The notes beneath the pieces were generated by a model. It saw only the letters and a program-made list of their open reading frames with translations. It searched no databases and had not been told where the DNA came from. From positions 5,386,858 through 5,450,857 of the forward strand of contig NC_087075.1 of NCBI RefSeq assembly GCF_026151205.1: DNA of 64,000 nt, given 5' to 3'. A program made the translations under genes and the position numbers. Origin of the DNA: Bolinopsis microptera. Lineage: Eukaryota; Ctenophora; Tentaculata; Lobata; Bolinopsidae. The first letter of the stretch is position 1. Each line of letters starts with the position of its first letter. This document shows positions 11,554 to 22,737 of the stretch, piece by piece.

Positions 11554-14074
11554 AAGTGCGTTTAAGTCTAGTCAAGTTACTATGAACATATCGAATGGGT
11601 TTTGAATTTTCATATTTCTGACGAAAAACCTTCCACTCCCTCAGCCCTCTACGATCTACCTCACTGGTATTTGAACTAAAGATTAACACCGAAACTTATA
11701 CTTTACCAAATGACCACATATTAAAAACAAAAATCTGTTGTGCATATGTGTACACAATACACATGGATTGATTGAGTAAAACAAAACATTTTCAGTAAAA
11801 CTAAAAGTTTCACTAATAAGTGCTTTGCAGAATGCTGAATCACTGGAACATTAAACGACACAATGATGTTGATGATCATACTTTGCTGACGGCGGTACAG
11901 AATGTTGTTAACGAAAGTTCGGGCCAATTAGGATACCGGGATGTGACTGAAAAACTAAGGTACACTAAAAAGGGCAAATTTGTAGTGTTAATGTAACAAG
12001 TTAAAATATTTAAACACGTCAATGAAAAAAGGAGTAAACATTTTTATAATAATTGAGGCGCCTTGAAGTAGTATTAAAACAATGGCATCACGATGTTAAG
12101 GAACGGTATAATGCATATATGTGTATATATACACCTTATTTATCAATATTCAGTATATTCACTGTTCCTTGTTGCAGGTCTCAAGGCCTCTTCGTATCGA
12201 GAGATGATGTTATGAATACACTAAGGTTAGTTGATCCACAAGGTGTTGTTATGCGCACTCCAAAGTTCAAGAATAAGAGGCCTAAGAAGACCTTCTTCAG
12301 CAAGGGGCCAAACTACTTATGGAGTCTGGATGGCCATGACAAGTTAAGTGGGGATGCCAACTGCCAATTCGACCTCAAAATATATGGGTATGTTACATTT
12401 CTTGTTTGTGTGAAAACATGCCATTGCTGAGCTCTAATTGTTTTTATACCATCCCACAACTTATAAATTCCTTCATGATGTTTTGAAAGGGGCGGGATGG
12501 CTCATAAGGGGCGGGATTAAACGGGTAATCCCACTGTCAACATCAGCTAGAAAGATAACCCTGCTGGGCATTTCTGGGCGCATATCATGTGTATGTTGTA
12601 TAACCATGATTGAGTGTGTGCACGGTGCACCTGACTGAATATTGTCACGTGACATGAGCGCACACACTACGTGATGAGATTGAGTGCATCATGTGACAGT
12701 ATGGGAGCACAGCATTGGATAAGATTTCCCCCTTATCAGCCAATCAGTTATATCACTATACTGTAGCACCTATTTGGTGTTCTGCCCCTGTAGAGTGTAT
12801 AGACTATAGCGTGGTACCGATCTTTTAATTTTGGCAAGGGGCTTAAACACAGAATATAACCAAACTATGATATAAGTTTTAGACTGTAGAAATGATGTGA
12901 GCAAAATTAAGGCCCTTCAATCTTGACGGGGAGCTTGAACAAATCAAACAAATCTTATCTATCATGTAACAGGGAGAAAAGCTCGGAGGAAGACTTTTGG
13001 GAGAAGGGTGAATTTATAGCTGTTGAGTATGAAACAGTTAAACAATGTATTTTTAGCAGTGTATTTTATTAAGAGGTGATGGGGAGGGATGCTTAAAATT
13101 AAAGTAATTCATAATTTAAACATTGCTGATCATCATGATAAGATTTCATTATATTTATAAAGTTGGTTCTTAGGTCGGGCGATATGCTAGCGTTATTAAT
13201 TCTTTTTAATTTTTCACAGGGCCCTTGATACTTACAGTAGGAAAATCATCTTCTTGTACATTGGGCGGTCTAATAGAGACAGTGAAGTTATTGGACGTAT
13301 TTTGTTTGACCATCTGCTGGAATCTAGAGTTTTACCGCAAATGCTTCGATTTGACAAAGGAACTGAGACCGTCCATGCTGCAGCTGTACACGTGAGTTAA
13401 TTTTCCAAGGCGTTTTTTATATATTCTACTGCCTACTGTCCCTGTGCCATGTCTGCTACAAATGCTGTTTCCATATTAAATTTCAATACGTACCTTAAAG
13501 CTATGGTGTTAGACCGCAGGATTCTGCTTGTTTTCACTCTTTTTTTTCAGAAAACTCTATTGCAACTGAAAAATGTTGACAAGGAGATTACAACGATACT
13601 TGGTCCTTCTACTGCCAACAAAATAGAACGATTGTGGAGGCAGGTAGGCAATAGTTGGAGTGAAATGTTTGCTAAATCTGGTTAGATCTTGCTCACTTCT
13701 TAGGTCACAACCGTTTTCAAAACAATTATTTGTCGACAAGAAACAAACATAGGCAAAGCAAAGTCCGTTTCCTTACTTATACCATAGTTTGTCCCCATTT
13801 TCCAAGTAAAAAATGCTGACAGGTCCGCGAAAAGGTTTGTGATGGTTTTCGTCACGTACTTAGAGAGATTGATCAAGACGGTCTGTATGATTCAAGTTGC
13901 GAGTATGACAGGGATTTAATTGCTGGTGTGTTCATACCTGTTGTCGAACGTTATCTCGACGAATTCAGGGAGAACCATAACAATACTGCAATACGAAATT
14001 ACTGAAAACATTCAAGAATAGAAACAACATATAGGATGTCTTTAAAGGCCTCGTGTAGCCGGTTGGCCCGACAT

Positions 14075-14368
14075 GATACGACATATCTCGACACGTCGGG
14101 GTTTGTCGGGGTTTGTCAGGGTTTGTCGGGGTTTGTCGGGGTTTGTCGAAGTTTGTCGGGATATGTCGGGGTTTGTCGGGATATTTCGGCGTGTGTCGGG
14201 GTTTGAAATAATTATTGGGGCAAACTGACATAATCCGACATACCCTGACATATCTCGACACGTCGGGGTTTGTCGGGGTCTGTCGGGGTTTGTCGGGATA
14301 TGTCGGGGTGTGTCGGGGTTTGTCGGGGTTTTTCGGGGTGTGTCGGGGTTTTTCGGGGTTTTTCGAGC
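14075..14368. repeat. 10-bp TTTGTCGGGG minisatellite, right arm
   Basis: Mirror of 2998-3288, between transposase exons 6 and 7. Units are TTTGTCGGGG and TGTGTCGGGG, with GACATATCTCGACACG closing motifs. Confidence 0.88.
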
Positions 14369-15299
14369 CTGGAGGCTACATGAGGCCTCTTTAAGTGCAT
14401 ATCTAATAATCTAATAAATCTGTTCAGGGGAAGAAAGCAGCGCAACGTGGAACTTCCATCAGGGACAATCCCTGAGCATGTGTATTCGTGCCCAGAAGAG
14501 TACGGCGGAGAGGTTAGTTTGATTAGATCCAATGAATTATTCTTTACTAAAAACCGTCAACAGTGTTGGCTAACGCAATCAGATAAATTAGCAAACAAAA
14601 ACAACCCAATCATAGCTATACAAATTAGCAGACAGAAAACCCATTATCTGGGCCCAATTTTTATTTATTTTCCCCTCTCTTATTAATTATCAGGTATTAT
14701 TTATCATTCAGGAGTGTGGAATCATGCTTTCTGACAAGGATATAGAGAGTTTCACTGACGCTGATATTTTGTCCAACGTTTTTACTGGTATTAAAATTAA
14801 TTCGGAGTTGGCGTCTGAATACCTCGTTGCTGCTCTCCCTCGGATAGCAGTAAGTGTCTTCAAATGCATCCTACTTCCCCTCTCATATTAATTGTTATCG
14901 TTTGTCGTATATATATATATTTTGTAGCTGTACTCCTACACATTAAAAGTCGGTGTTGATTAGATCTTCGAAACAAGTCTTTGCATCATTTTATTAAACA
15001 TCGTTATCTGAGATAAAATTGTTCTAAAAGCAACTGGAATATATATATATCTTACTCCGATGACTGGCTATGAACACGTAATAATGACTGGCTATGAACA
15101 TGTAATAGTTAGGCAACGTTTTTGCTAAAATATTTACCCGTTTCAGGAACTTCAGTTAAGTGGGGTTAAAGCGGAATACACACGAATAAGGGAAGCGGTC
15201 TATCGAGATACCAGATTTTGATAATTTCCGTCTCGTTGAGGCCGAGATTTTATTAATAAAGAACGTTTAGTTATAAATATCGTAAAAAAGCTTCTGTTG

Positions 15300-15925
15300 G
15301 TTTTTGTACTAACATTTACTTGGTTGGTTAAACACATTTAAACCTCGATTAAACGCATGAAATTGATTTTTAGATTTTTAACATTCAATTTTTAACATTA
15401 AATTTTAACATTAAATTTTAACATTGAATTCTTTTTAGCAGAACTACAATGTTTTGTTAAATTATAACATTTACCTGGTTGTTTTAACATTTACTTGGTT
15501 GGTTAAACACATTTAAACCTCGATTAAACGCATGAAATTGATTTTTAGATTTTTAACATTCAATTTTTAACATTAAATTTTAACATTGAATTCTTTTTAG
15601 CAGAACTACAATGTTTTGTTAAATTATAACATTTACTTGGTTGTTTTATATGTGGGTTTGATTCTTCTGTTGGTTTTTGTACTGTTTTATCTTCGGTACA
15701 GCCAGCCATTACCCATAAAATCATGTTATAAGGATTTCAAGTTAACTTAAAAGTTTAAATTTTAAACTCCGTAAATTATAAAGTTGGTACAATTCTTTTC
15801 TAAGGATTAGAATACGAAGTAAGTTATTATGATAAAATGTTTGTTTCACTGCTAACATCATCCTACTACAATGTTTTGTTAAATTATAACATATACTTGG
15901 TTGTTTTATATATGGGTCTGATTAT
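15300..15925. repeat. Degenerate repeats near the transposase 3' end, right arm
   Basis: Mirror of 1440-2060. Units contain CATTTACTTGGTTG and CAATGTTTTGTTAAATT. One TTAACATTAAATTT unit count differs from the left arm. Confidence 0.7.
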
Positions 15926-16336
15926 TAAATTATTGACTTTGATGACATTTTTGTTTCACTGCTAACATCATCCTACAAAATATAAAAAGCCCAAGTAATC
16001 TCCCAACTTTGAACACAAATTTATATAGAGATTTGTCCGGCCAATGGGGCCGGGCAAGATGCTGAACTCAATCTCAATAACCTAATGTCTGCAGTCGTTT
16101 TCAAGCACGCTTAAATCACACGTCAAATACAGGAGTTTATCGGTATGCCATATATATTTCACCTGAGGACAATAATAGGTGGATAATAATAACTGGATCA
16201 GACTACACGTGAGGGAACAATAAGCACGCGTTAGCGCGATCGCCATTTGGTACAATTGTAGACATCTGCGCGCGCGCAACGTACGTTCTTTGTGGCGCGC
16301 AGTGAGGACTGCTGATGGCACATTTCGGCCATATGG

Positions 16337-16540
16337 AGCGATTTCATTTTTGTTTTGATTTTTTTTTGGTTTTTTTTTAATTTTTTTTTGTTTTTTTTTG
16401 TTTTGGTTTTTTATTGTTTTAAATTGTTTTTCTTTTGGTTTTTTTTAAGTTTTTTTTAGTTTAGTTTTTTTAAAATTTATTTTTGGTTTATTTTTTAAAA
16501 GTTTGGTTATTTTTTGGTTTTTTTTGGTTTTCTAAATTTA
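16337..16540. repeat. T-rich subterminal tract, right arm
   Basis: Mirror of the A-rich tract at 812-1018; runs of T with occasional G. Confidence 0.85.
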
Positions 16541-16579
16541 TTTTGAAATAATTTACAATGACCCACCTCGGCCACCATA

Positions 16580-16585
16580 CTACAC
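16580..16585. repeat. Target-site duplication CTACAC, right copy
   Basis: Directly abuts the right terminus and matches 765-770. Confidence 0.9.
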
Positions 16586-17434
16586 TCGAATTTCGAGATT
16601 TTTCTTAAAGGACCCCAAATTGTTGAAACCTGCTTAAATCGATATAATTTGAACGGTCTATCGACGAGATGTATTTTTGAACGCCGATTCCAAATCAACC
16701 AACCTGACACAGAGTTAAAATGCTCCCCTGGCGAGTTATCGACGAAAAACTGTTTTTGATCACGTGACTTGACCAAATATTAATAAGGAGATTGGTATAT
16801 TGTCTCGTTAGGATTAAGGTTTTAGCATATGCTGCAGTTAGGGATCGGGTTAGGGTAAGGTTTAGGGGTTTATATAGTCCCTCAGGCCTCAGGACCATCT
16901 ATAGAACTTGTTTACTGTTCAAGTGAGTCACGTGATATTAGAGTGTAGAATGATTGGTCATCATCCAGTTAAAAACAATGCCCAAGTCAAACTTCACTGT
17001 AGTTTCTACCAATTTTAAATTTCTCTTATCATAAGCTAAATTACGCCATTACGGTCAAAGCAAACAAAAATGTACAAGTTGTTTTGGACTGCCTTAAAAC
17101 GAGAGCACAGTCTCAGCTGACTTATCCTCAAGTGTGCTGCGCATGTCACGTCATTAGCTCTCGCCAGGGTTCTCGCTGGATAATTTTGTAATTGCATTGT
17201 TTTTGAAGAGTAATCGACGATTAACCCAAGGACATGGGACAGCTCATTGCTGAATTATTCAATAGCTCGGGGACTCTGGGTCTCTCCGGGGTCCCTTAGG
17301 CCTTAACTACTACTATAGGTGTAAGAAATACTGTTATAAATGTCAAAGCCTTACCAAATTGTATAGAACATCTTGTATTGGAGTAATAGAGAGATATAGA
17401 GAAAGAATGGGAGAAAGAACCCAAGGAATTTTAT
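16586..17434. repeat. Duplicated upstream block of the gene cluster, copy 1
   Basis: Similar copies lie at about 25236-26061 and 36500-37220, and at 28005-30870 with an insertion. All share TCGAGATTTTTCTTAAAGG, TCACGTGACTTGACC, GTTAGGGTAAGG-type telomere-like words and CTCAAGTGTGCTG. The block lies upstream of the signal-peptide exon in each paralogue, so it probably includes the promoter, although no protein is encoded. In this copy the block was split from its ATG by the giant transposon. Confidence 0.75.
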
Positions 17435-17442
17435 GATCGGTT
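17435..17442. repeat. 8-bp target-site duplication GATCGGTT, left copy
   Basis: GATCGGTT precedes a GGGGGGGTACC terminus and recurs at 22242-22249 after GGTACCCCCC. Paralogous empty sites read GATCGGTC at about 26062 and GATCGTTT at about 30870. Confidence 0.88.
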
Positions 17443-17691
17443 GGGGGGGTACCAATGGCATAAATGGCATAATGGAGAATTGGCCAAACAAAATTTCCAT
17501 TTATGCCATTTGATGATTTTTATGCCATTCTTCTCCATTCTATGCCATTCGAAATATGAAATTTTAAAACTTTGAACTGAGAATTTAATAACGAATAGTC
17601 TGCACCCCACTAGTACTGTCCATCTTTATCTCTATTTATTGTACTACAACATCTATTTTCACCCATTAATTTCCTCAAAATATCCCTAGCA

Positions 17692-18475
17692 ATGGGCATT
17701 ATTGATTACCTGCTGGATGCTGAAATCGTCACTTATTACCTTGGAAGTGATCAGAATGAGCAGCTGTTTGCATTTATTCGGGTTTCTTTTTCATCTGGTC
17801 GCTCAAGAAATATGGATGCGATAACTATGGCCCATGGAATGGAGAGAAAGAATGTGTACAGTGCTTTATCATTACATGAAGACACATCTGCAATTGCACA
17901 TGCACGTGGAAGTACAGTTTTGCATCCTACAGTTCACCTCAAAAAGGTTAAATCTACAGGCCAGAAAGCAGAACGAGTGAAATGGACTGGTAGTATGATA
18001 AGCCTAGGCAAGTTGGCAAATTCGAGAAGGGAAAAGAAACAATTTCCCTGTGTTCGCCGCAGTCGCAGATCCTGAAGAACGGAGTGGGAAGCCAATCGTC
18101 CATGGCCAAGAACTTTCTTGGGAAGCTGTAGATGATGAAGCTGGATGCCTCGAGGATGAGGACGACTTAGCTTATGAGGTAGAACCTGGAGTTGATGATT
18201 GTGATGATGGAGAAACGATATCAACAGATAAATATGGAACACTATCCTTCCGGTCTTTTGAGACACTCACGCTCAATGGAGGAAGAAGCACTTTATCAAC
18301 AAAATCTCGTCTTTCAAGATTCAAGGGGGACGCGTTTGGAGTGTCTTCTGATGTTCGCATATACAATCAACCTGAATGCGGATGTTCAACAGTTTTGAAA
18401 GCTGGCAGTACAGAAACTCTTAAAGTCTTCAAATCTCAGCAGGACTTTGCAACAGGAGTACTTACTTGTACTTGA
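17692..18475 (+). pseudogene. Transposase-like remnant of the 8-bp-TSD element
   Basis: Two overlapping open frames follow each other: 17692-18075 and 18050-18475. The first has YYLGSDQNEQLFAFIR and FSSGRSRNMDAITMAHGMER, reminiscent of the C-terminal QLFxxIR segment of hAT/P/KDZ transposases. The second has an acidic linker and NQPECGCSTVLKAGSTE. The change of frame near 18060 means either a small intron or a frameshift. A stop falls just before the LINE 3' junction at about 18478, so the rest of the gene may have been displaced. I am not sure of the superfamily; the 8-bp duplication is compatible with KDZ, P or hAT. Confidence 0.45.
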
Positions 18476-18477
18476 TT

Positions 18478-21400
18478 AGGTCTCCTCAATCATTCGAGTG
18501 GCCTACACCAATGAACTCCCGTTTGTGACGTATCATCTCCCTCCAAAGTTTGCGGTCACTAGCCATCTCGCTCGCTCCTTCTAGGTCTATGTCAGTGTTT
18601 CCTGTAAACGCTGTAGCATCTTCCAGCAAACATTTCCTCCAGTTCTTTCTTGGACGGCCCCTAGATCTTCTCCCATGGGCAGGGGTCCAGTTAAGCAGGT
18701 ACTTAGGAAGCCTAGTGTCTGGCATTCTGGTGACATGGCCAAACCAACGCAGGCGGTTTGCTCCTATGTACGTCTCTACTGGATTTATCTTTGCACGCTC
18801 CAGCACTTCAGTGTTTCTAACCCGATCGAGCCATCTTATCCTAAGTATTCTCCTCAAGCAACGCTGATGGAACACCTCAAAGCGATGTAGCTGCTTTTTG
18901 GTTGTGTTCCAAACCTCACTACCATATAACAATATTGTCAAAACCGCTGCCTTATAAATCCTGATCTTTGTATAAGACTGGATGTTGCGGTTTTTCCATA
19001 TATTACTCAGTTGATTAAAGGCTCCGGAAGCTTTCTGAATCCTAGCTGACAGCTCACGGTCGATAGTACCGTCGCTGGAAATAATTGTACCTAAGTACGT
19101 AAAGTCACTAACTTGCTGCACTGGCGTGTCTTCAACAGTGATGTTCACACATAGCCTCAGTCTTTTTACCATTGATTCTAAGACCTCGCTGGGCACCATA
19201 CATACACAAAAGGTCAGTTGTCTCTTGAAGACCTTCCTCGCTGTTATCCAGTACAGCTATGCCATCTGCATAATCTGTATCTAACACAGTGATATCATCA
19301 ACAAGCGGACTGATAGATCTTTGAAGAACCGCTCCGTGGGACACCACTTTGTTGCTTTCTGTTCTCTCAGCAGCCACATTGAGGCAGACATTAAAAAGTG
19401 GGGGACCCTGAATGTCTCCTTGGCCACTGCCTGAACTTACTTCAAACCATTCTGATAGTTCACCATTGTGTCTAACAGCACTAACAGTTCCATTAAAGAA
19501 TGCCTGTATTATTCGAATGTATTTACATGGCAGGCCATAATGACTGAAAGCTTTCCAAATATAATTCCTGTCGATGGAATCAAAAGCTGCCTTGAAGTCC
19601 ACAAAATTTACATACAGGGGGAGATTATATTCAATGCAGTTATGTATAATAGTGCGGAGTGAATAAATCTGATCAATGCATGATCTGTTCTTTCTAAACC
19701 CACACTGATTGTCTCGTAGCAAACTTTCTAAACCGTCACTCATGCGTTGTAATATGATGATTTGATACAGTTTAGATGCTGTAGATCTTAGAGTGATCCC
19801 CCTATTATTGGAGCAATGAGAGGTATCACCCTTCTTTGGTACAATTATCACAATGCCTTTCAACCAGTCGTCAGGCACTGCTTCTGAATTCCAAACTTTA
19901 GAGAACAATTTCTCCATCCTATCCACAAGACCACTTGCCCCATACTTTAACTGCTCATTAGAGATTTCGTCGATCCCAGCACTTTTGTGGTTCTTCAATT
20001 TTTTGAGACAGTTTAAAATCTCAAGTCTAGTGGAGGGACCATCACCATCACCAAGATAAGGAAAGCATGGAATCACTTCAAGATGGTCCAGGTCAGACAG
20101 ATCCGCATTCGTGGGAGGAGGGTTTAATAGCTCCGAAAAATGTTCTCCCCAGGCCCATCTCTCTCTGAGCAGAGGGATCAGCAATCAACTTCCCGGATTT
20201 GTCTCTTACAGCAGTTGATTTTCGATTCTTCTTACCGGACAGTGTTTTTATCCGTTGCCAAACTTCCCTTTGCCGGCCATGGACAGCAGCTGTTTGATGT
20301 TTCCAGATCTGCTACAACTCTAAGAGCCCAATTCTCGTCGTCTTTCCTGCAGCTCTTTTTGACAAGTTTGTTGGCCCGAGAATACTCGCTCCTATTGTTG
20401 TTGTCACTAGGCGCCATCTGTTTAATCTTACTGCGTTCTGCAATAAGGCTTTTTGTCTCCTGAGACAAATGCTGCTGCTTTCTGCGCCGGGGGCGCTCAC
20501 CCAGTACCTCCATAGACACTTCTTTAATAGTATCCTTAACTAATGTCCATTCTCCATCAAGATTTACCTCCATTGGTAGGCAGCTAAAATGATTTTGAAG
20601 AGCAATGCAGTACTCTTCAACCTTGGACTGATCCCTAAGATTCTCAATTGCTGGAGATATCCTACGAGAGGCGTTCATTTTTTGAACTGCCATAAGTTTG
20701 ACTCTAAATTGACCCCGAACCAAATAATGATCGGAGCCAATGATGCTGGAAAAGCGTCCCACCGATTGTCAGCTGATGTAATGCACAGAAATCTAATAGT
20801 CGAAGGCCGTTGTCATTTGATGAAACGTGAAGGGAATGCTTACCAATCACACCGGACCAAGCTGAGTTATCTTGGCCAATGCGAGCATTTAGATCTCCAA
20901 GTAAAAACTTCACGTCATGAGCTGGTAGTTCATCAAATGCCCCAGATAGCTGCTGATAAAAGTCATCCTTTACCCCGACTGCTGCATCCTCAGTTGGAGC
21001 ATAAGCTATCACAATCGAAATGTTGATATGTCGACTGTGCAGCCTCGCTGCAAGAATACGTTCTGATATCGGACTGTATGAAATCAATGAATTTTTAGTC
21101 TTCTTCGAGAGGACTAAACCTACCCCTTGTCGTCTGTACCCATCACTTCTTCCTGAGTTAATAAAGAGGGACCCATCATCCAAGGTAACCTCACCAGTGC
21201 CGGATCTGTGCGTCTCTGTCAGCCCCAAGACATCCATTTTATATGCTGACATATTCTGTGACAATTCATACAGCTTTAAGGAACTGCTCTCCAATGATAA
21301 CACATTCCACGTTCCCACATCAATACTGTGTTTGATAAAGTTGTATGGGAGTGCTCTCCGGCTCTCCCCTTCTCCGGGTCCACATGAGTGATATGCTGTG

Positions 21401-21545
21401 AACTAATAACACTGTTGAAATAAGGCGACTTCTTTGTTCTCATCTGCACACTGGGGTCCTTGCGGCTTTGCCCAGAGCACTTCATCCTGGCTACACCCCT
21501 CCTTGAACTCCGAGAGTCACTCCACTTTTGGTTATTCATTGATGT
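18478..21545 (-). mobile_element. RTE-like non-LTR retrotransposon inserted in the DNA transposon
   Basis: About 3.07 kb with endonuclease, reverse transcriptase and C-terminal segment in order on the minus strand. It lies wholly inside 17443-22241, so it came later than that transposon or rode in with it. Confidence 0.75.
18486..21318 (-). pseudogene. Endonuclease-reverse transcriptase of the RTE-like LINE, inactive
   Basis: The endonuclease part (20704-21318) begins MGTWNVLSLESSSLKLYEL and has GLTETHRSGTGEV, IVIAYAPTEDAA and LLGDLNARIG, the usual APE-type motifs. The middle part (20232-20762) resumes at IGSDHYLVRGQFRVKL; the expected stretch before it (about 50 residues in relatives, recalled) is missing, so the endonuclease is internally deleted. 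The reverse transcriptase (19132-20184) shows NNRGITLRSTASK, CGFRKNRSCIDQIYSLR and FVDFKAAFDSIDR. Its catalytic YADD box reads YADG and QG.P is altered to GDIQGPP. The tail (18486-19199) has the typical HGRRSRGRPRKNW motif. Successive frameshifts and a mutated active site make it dead. Confidence 0.8.
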
Positions 21546-22241
21546 TTCAGTAGCTATTTTAAGGTTGAAGGGTAGCTGGCCCCTCGAACCTGGCAGTTTT
21601 TTATCGACCTTTACTGGTCTAGATCCATAGTTTTTTGTTGCACCTCATCTGTTTAAACTGGAATCACCCAGAACAGATTACTGTACTTAATAGTGGCACC
21701 TCGTAAAGGGTGTCTATGGTCATTGAAATAGGAGAGGTTATAAGTTACACGATCACTATTTCCTGAGATTATAAAAATCTCTTGCCACAGGAGTGGTTAG
21801 ATTTATTTCTTAAAAGTCATGCCCGATGAAGTACTACTGCCAGGAACATAGCCTAATCAATGGATCTCCTAATGTTGTGTTGTCAATGTTTGTATTCTGT
21901 ACATTTTGAACATCTCACAATTTGCTTTTCTTGAATAGTGAAATGTTTGGTATATATTTGATATAATAAATTTCTATTTTCTTTATTTGTCATATGAATC
22001 TTTGACTTTAACGATCATTCCAAGCGTTATAAAGCATGAAACATGTCTCTTATTCAAGTACTAATAATATTTGCGAATTTAAAGTCATCCTAAAGGTCAA
22101 ATATGAAGACCTAAATTCATGGCATAAATTGGCATAAATGGAGAATTGGCCAAACAAAATTTCCATTTATGCCATGAAATTTCTATGCCATTTGATGATT
22201 TTTATGCCATTCTTCTCCATTCTATGCCATTGGTACCCCCC

Positions 22242-22249
22242 GATCGGTT
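22242..22249. repeat. 8-bp target-site duplication GATCGGTT, right copy
   Basis: Matches 17435-17442 and is followed by AAAGATGTCATC, the same continuation as at the empty site near 26070. Confidence 0.88.
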
Positions 22250-22597
22250 AAAGATGTCATCTCTCCTACTGGGGACCTAAAAATAGCCTACCTAGAGATG
22301 AGATACTTGTTTGAGTGACCATGGAGGTTTATCATACGAGGGTGAGGTGTTTGAAACACGCGCATTTTTAGGTACCAACATGGTCGTTTTGGTAAACAGA
22401 GCAAGAGCCTGTATCATAACTGAATTTTCATGAAAATATAACGTTTCGTATTAAGAGTTACAAGTTGGTTTGTCCGCACTAAATTAAGTTAAATAATGAA
22501 CGTACCTTTCAAGGCAATGGCATTTTACCTTGCCTCTATACAACGGGAACGGGATTCAACTCCCGGAGTTACAAGGATTGTCGATTAAACGGGAAAT
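22250..22597. repeat. Duplicated cluster block downstream of gene A
   Basis: Repeated at about 26070-26410 and 30880-31210: GATGTCATCTCTCCTACTGG, GAGGTGTTTGAAACAC and TCAAGGCAATGGCAT are shared. It lies between the 3' end of one gene and the upstream block of the next. No exon is evident. Confidence 0.7.
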
Positions 22598-22737
22598 TTA
22601 TACTATAAATTCCCTTCTTCCAAGATTCCCTGTAATCGGGGTATTACTGTACGCTGGTAACAGTGCAAGGAACACAAAGATAACAAGGAATAGTAATACA
22701 AAGTAAATAATCAAAAGTGATATATACCTGATCAGTA
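22598..22737 (-). other. Possible alternative C-terminal membrane exon of gene A
   Basis: From the CTGATCAG acceptor, one frame encodes YISLLIIYFVLLFLVIFVFL, then LALLPAYS and a short tail ending in TAA at 22598. A similar hydrophobic frame is open at the equivalent place in gene 3 (about 31200-31362) but broken in gene 2. The phase does not match the preceding exons, so this is either chance in AT-rich DNA or needs an unseen exon. Confidence 0.25.

Larger units (their letters stand above)
11143..15221 (+). pseudogene. DDE integrase-core transposase, right copy, exon-6 donor deleted
   Basis: Exons are 11143-11291, 11831-11959, 12178-12387, 13220-13391, 13551-13643, 13823-about 13983, 14428-14512, 14694-14849 (or from 14712) and 15147-15221. 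Phases agree through exon 5, with the same catalytic motifs as the left copy (SLDGHDK, FDKGTET, NKIERLW). After AACCATAACAATA the right arm lacks 28 bp that in the left arm carry the end of exon 6 and its GTAGG donor. Reading on gives NNTAIRNY and a stop, which would remove the conserved C-terminal part. I call it a damaged copy, although a truncated protein keeping the catalytic core could still be made. Confidence 0.78.
771..16579. mobile_element. 15.8-kb palindromic DNA transposon with twin divergent transposase genes
   Basis: The element is one long inverted repeat: left arm 771-8687, right arm 8700-16579, with a 12-bp centre. Both ends start TATGGTGGCCGAGGTGGGTC and a 6-bp direct repeat flanks the whole, so the palindrome itself was the unit that inserted. 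Each arm holds a complete nine-exon DDE transposase gene reading outward, a LINE 3' fragment, a small MITE, minisatellites and a homopolymer-rich terminal tract. The arms differ by scattered substitutions and small indels (7917 versus 7880 bp). The transposase belongs to the integrase-core (rve) proteins that Repbase places near IS3EU; that name is from memory. The element sits about 145 bp upstream of gene 1. Confidence 0.88.
8700..16579. repeat. Right arm of the giant palindrome
   Basis: This arm is the reverse complement of 771-8687 with scattered substitutions (for example CCCGTG versus CACAGG at about 10700 and 6685) and small indels. Its outer terminus ends GGCCACCATA at 16579, directly followed by the CTACAC duplication. 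Confidence 0.92.
17443..22241. mobile_element. 4.8-kb DNA transposon with 8-bp TSD and GGGGGGTACCAATGGCAT ends
   Basis: Inverted ends are GGGGGGTACCAATGGCAT and its complement. Each end also carries a module of about 110 bp (ATGGCATAAATGG..GGAGAATTGGCCAAAC..CTTCTCCATTCTATGCC) in direct orientation. An 8-bp target duplication fits hAT, P or KDZ superfamilies; the ends are not the usual hAT CAG. The body holds a broken transposase-like frame (17692-18475) and is interrupted by an RTE-like LINE (about 18478-21545). The segment 21546-22118 is the remaining body and shows no gene. Confidence 0.82.

Noticed and set aside
771-16579. Giant palindrome as a sequencing or assembly fold-back artefact
   Set aside because: The right flank continues the same host sequence as the left flank, with a 6-bp duplication, and the arms carry independent differences. 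An artefact would not restore the host. Raw reads would still be worth checking.
16830-16880. Interstitial telomere (TTAGGG-like words)
   Set aside because: Only a few degenerate units (GGGTTAGGGTAAGG), repeated because the whole upstream block is duplicated.
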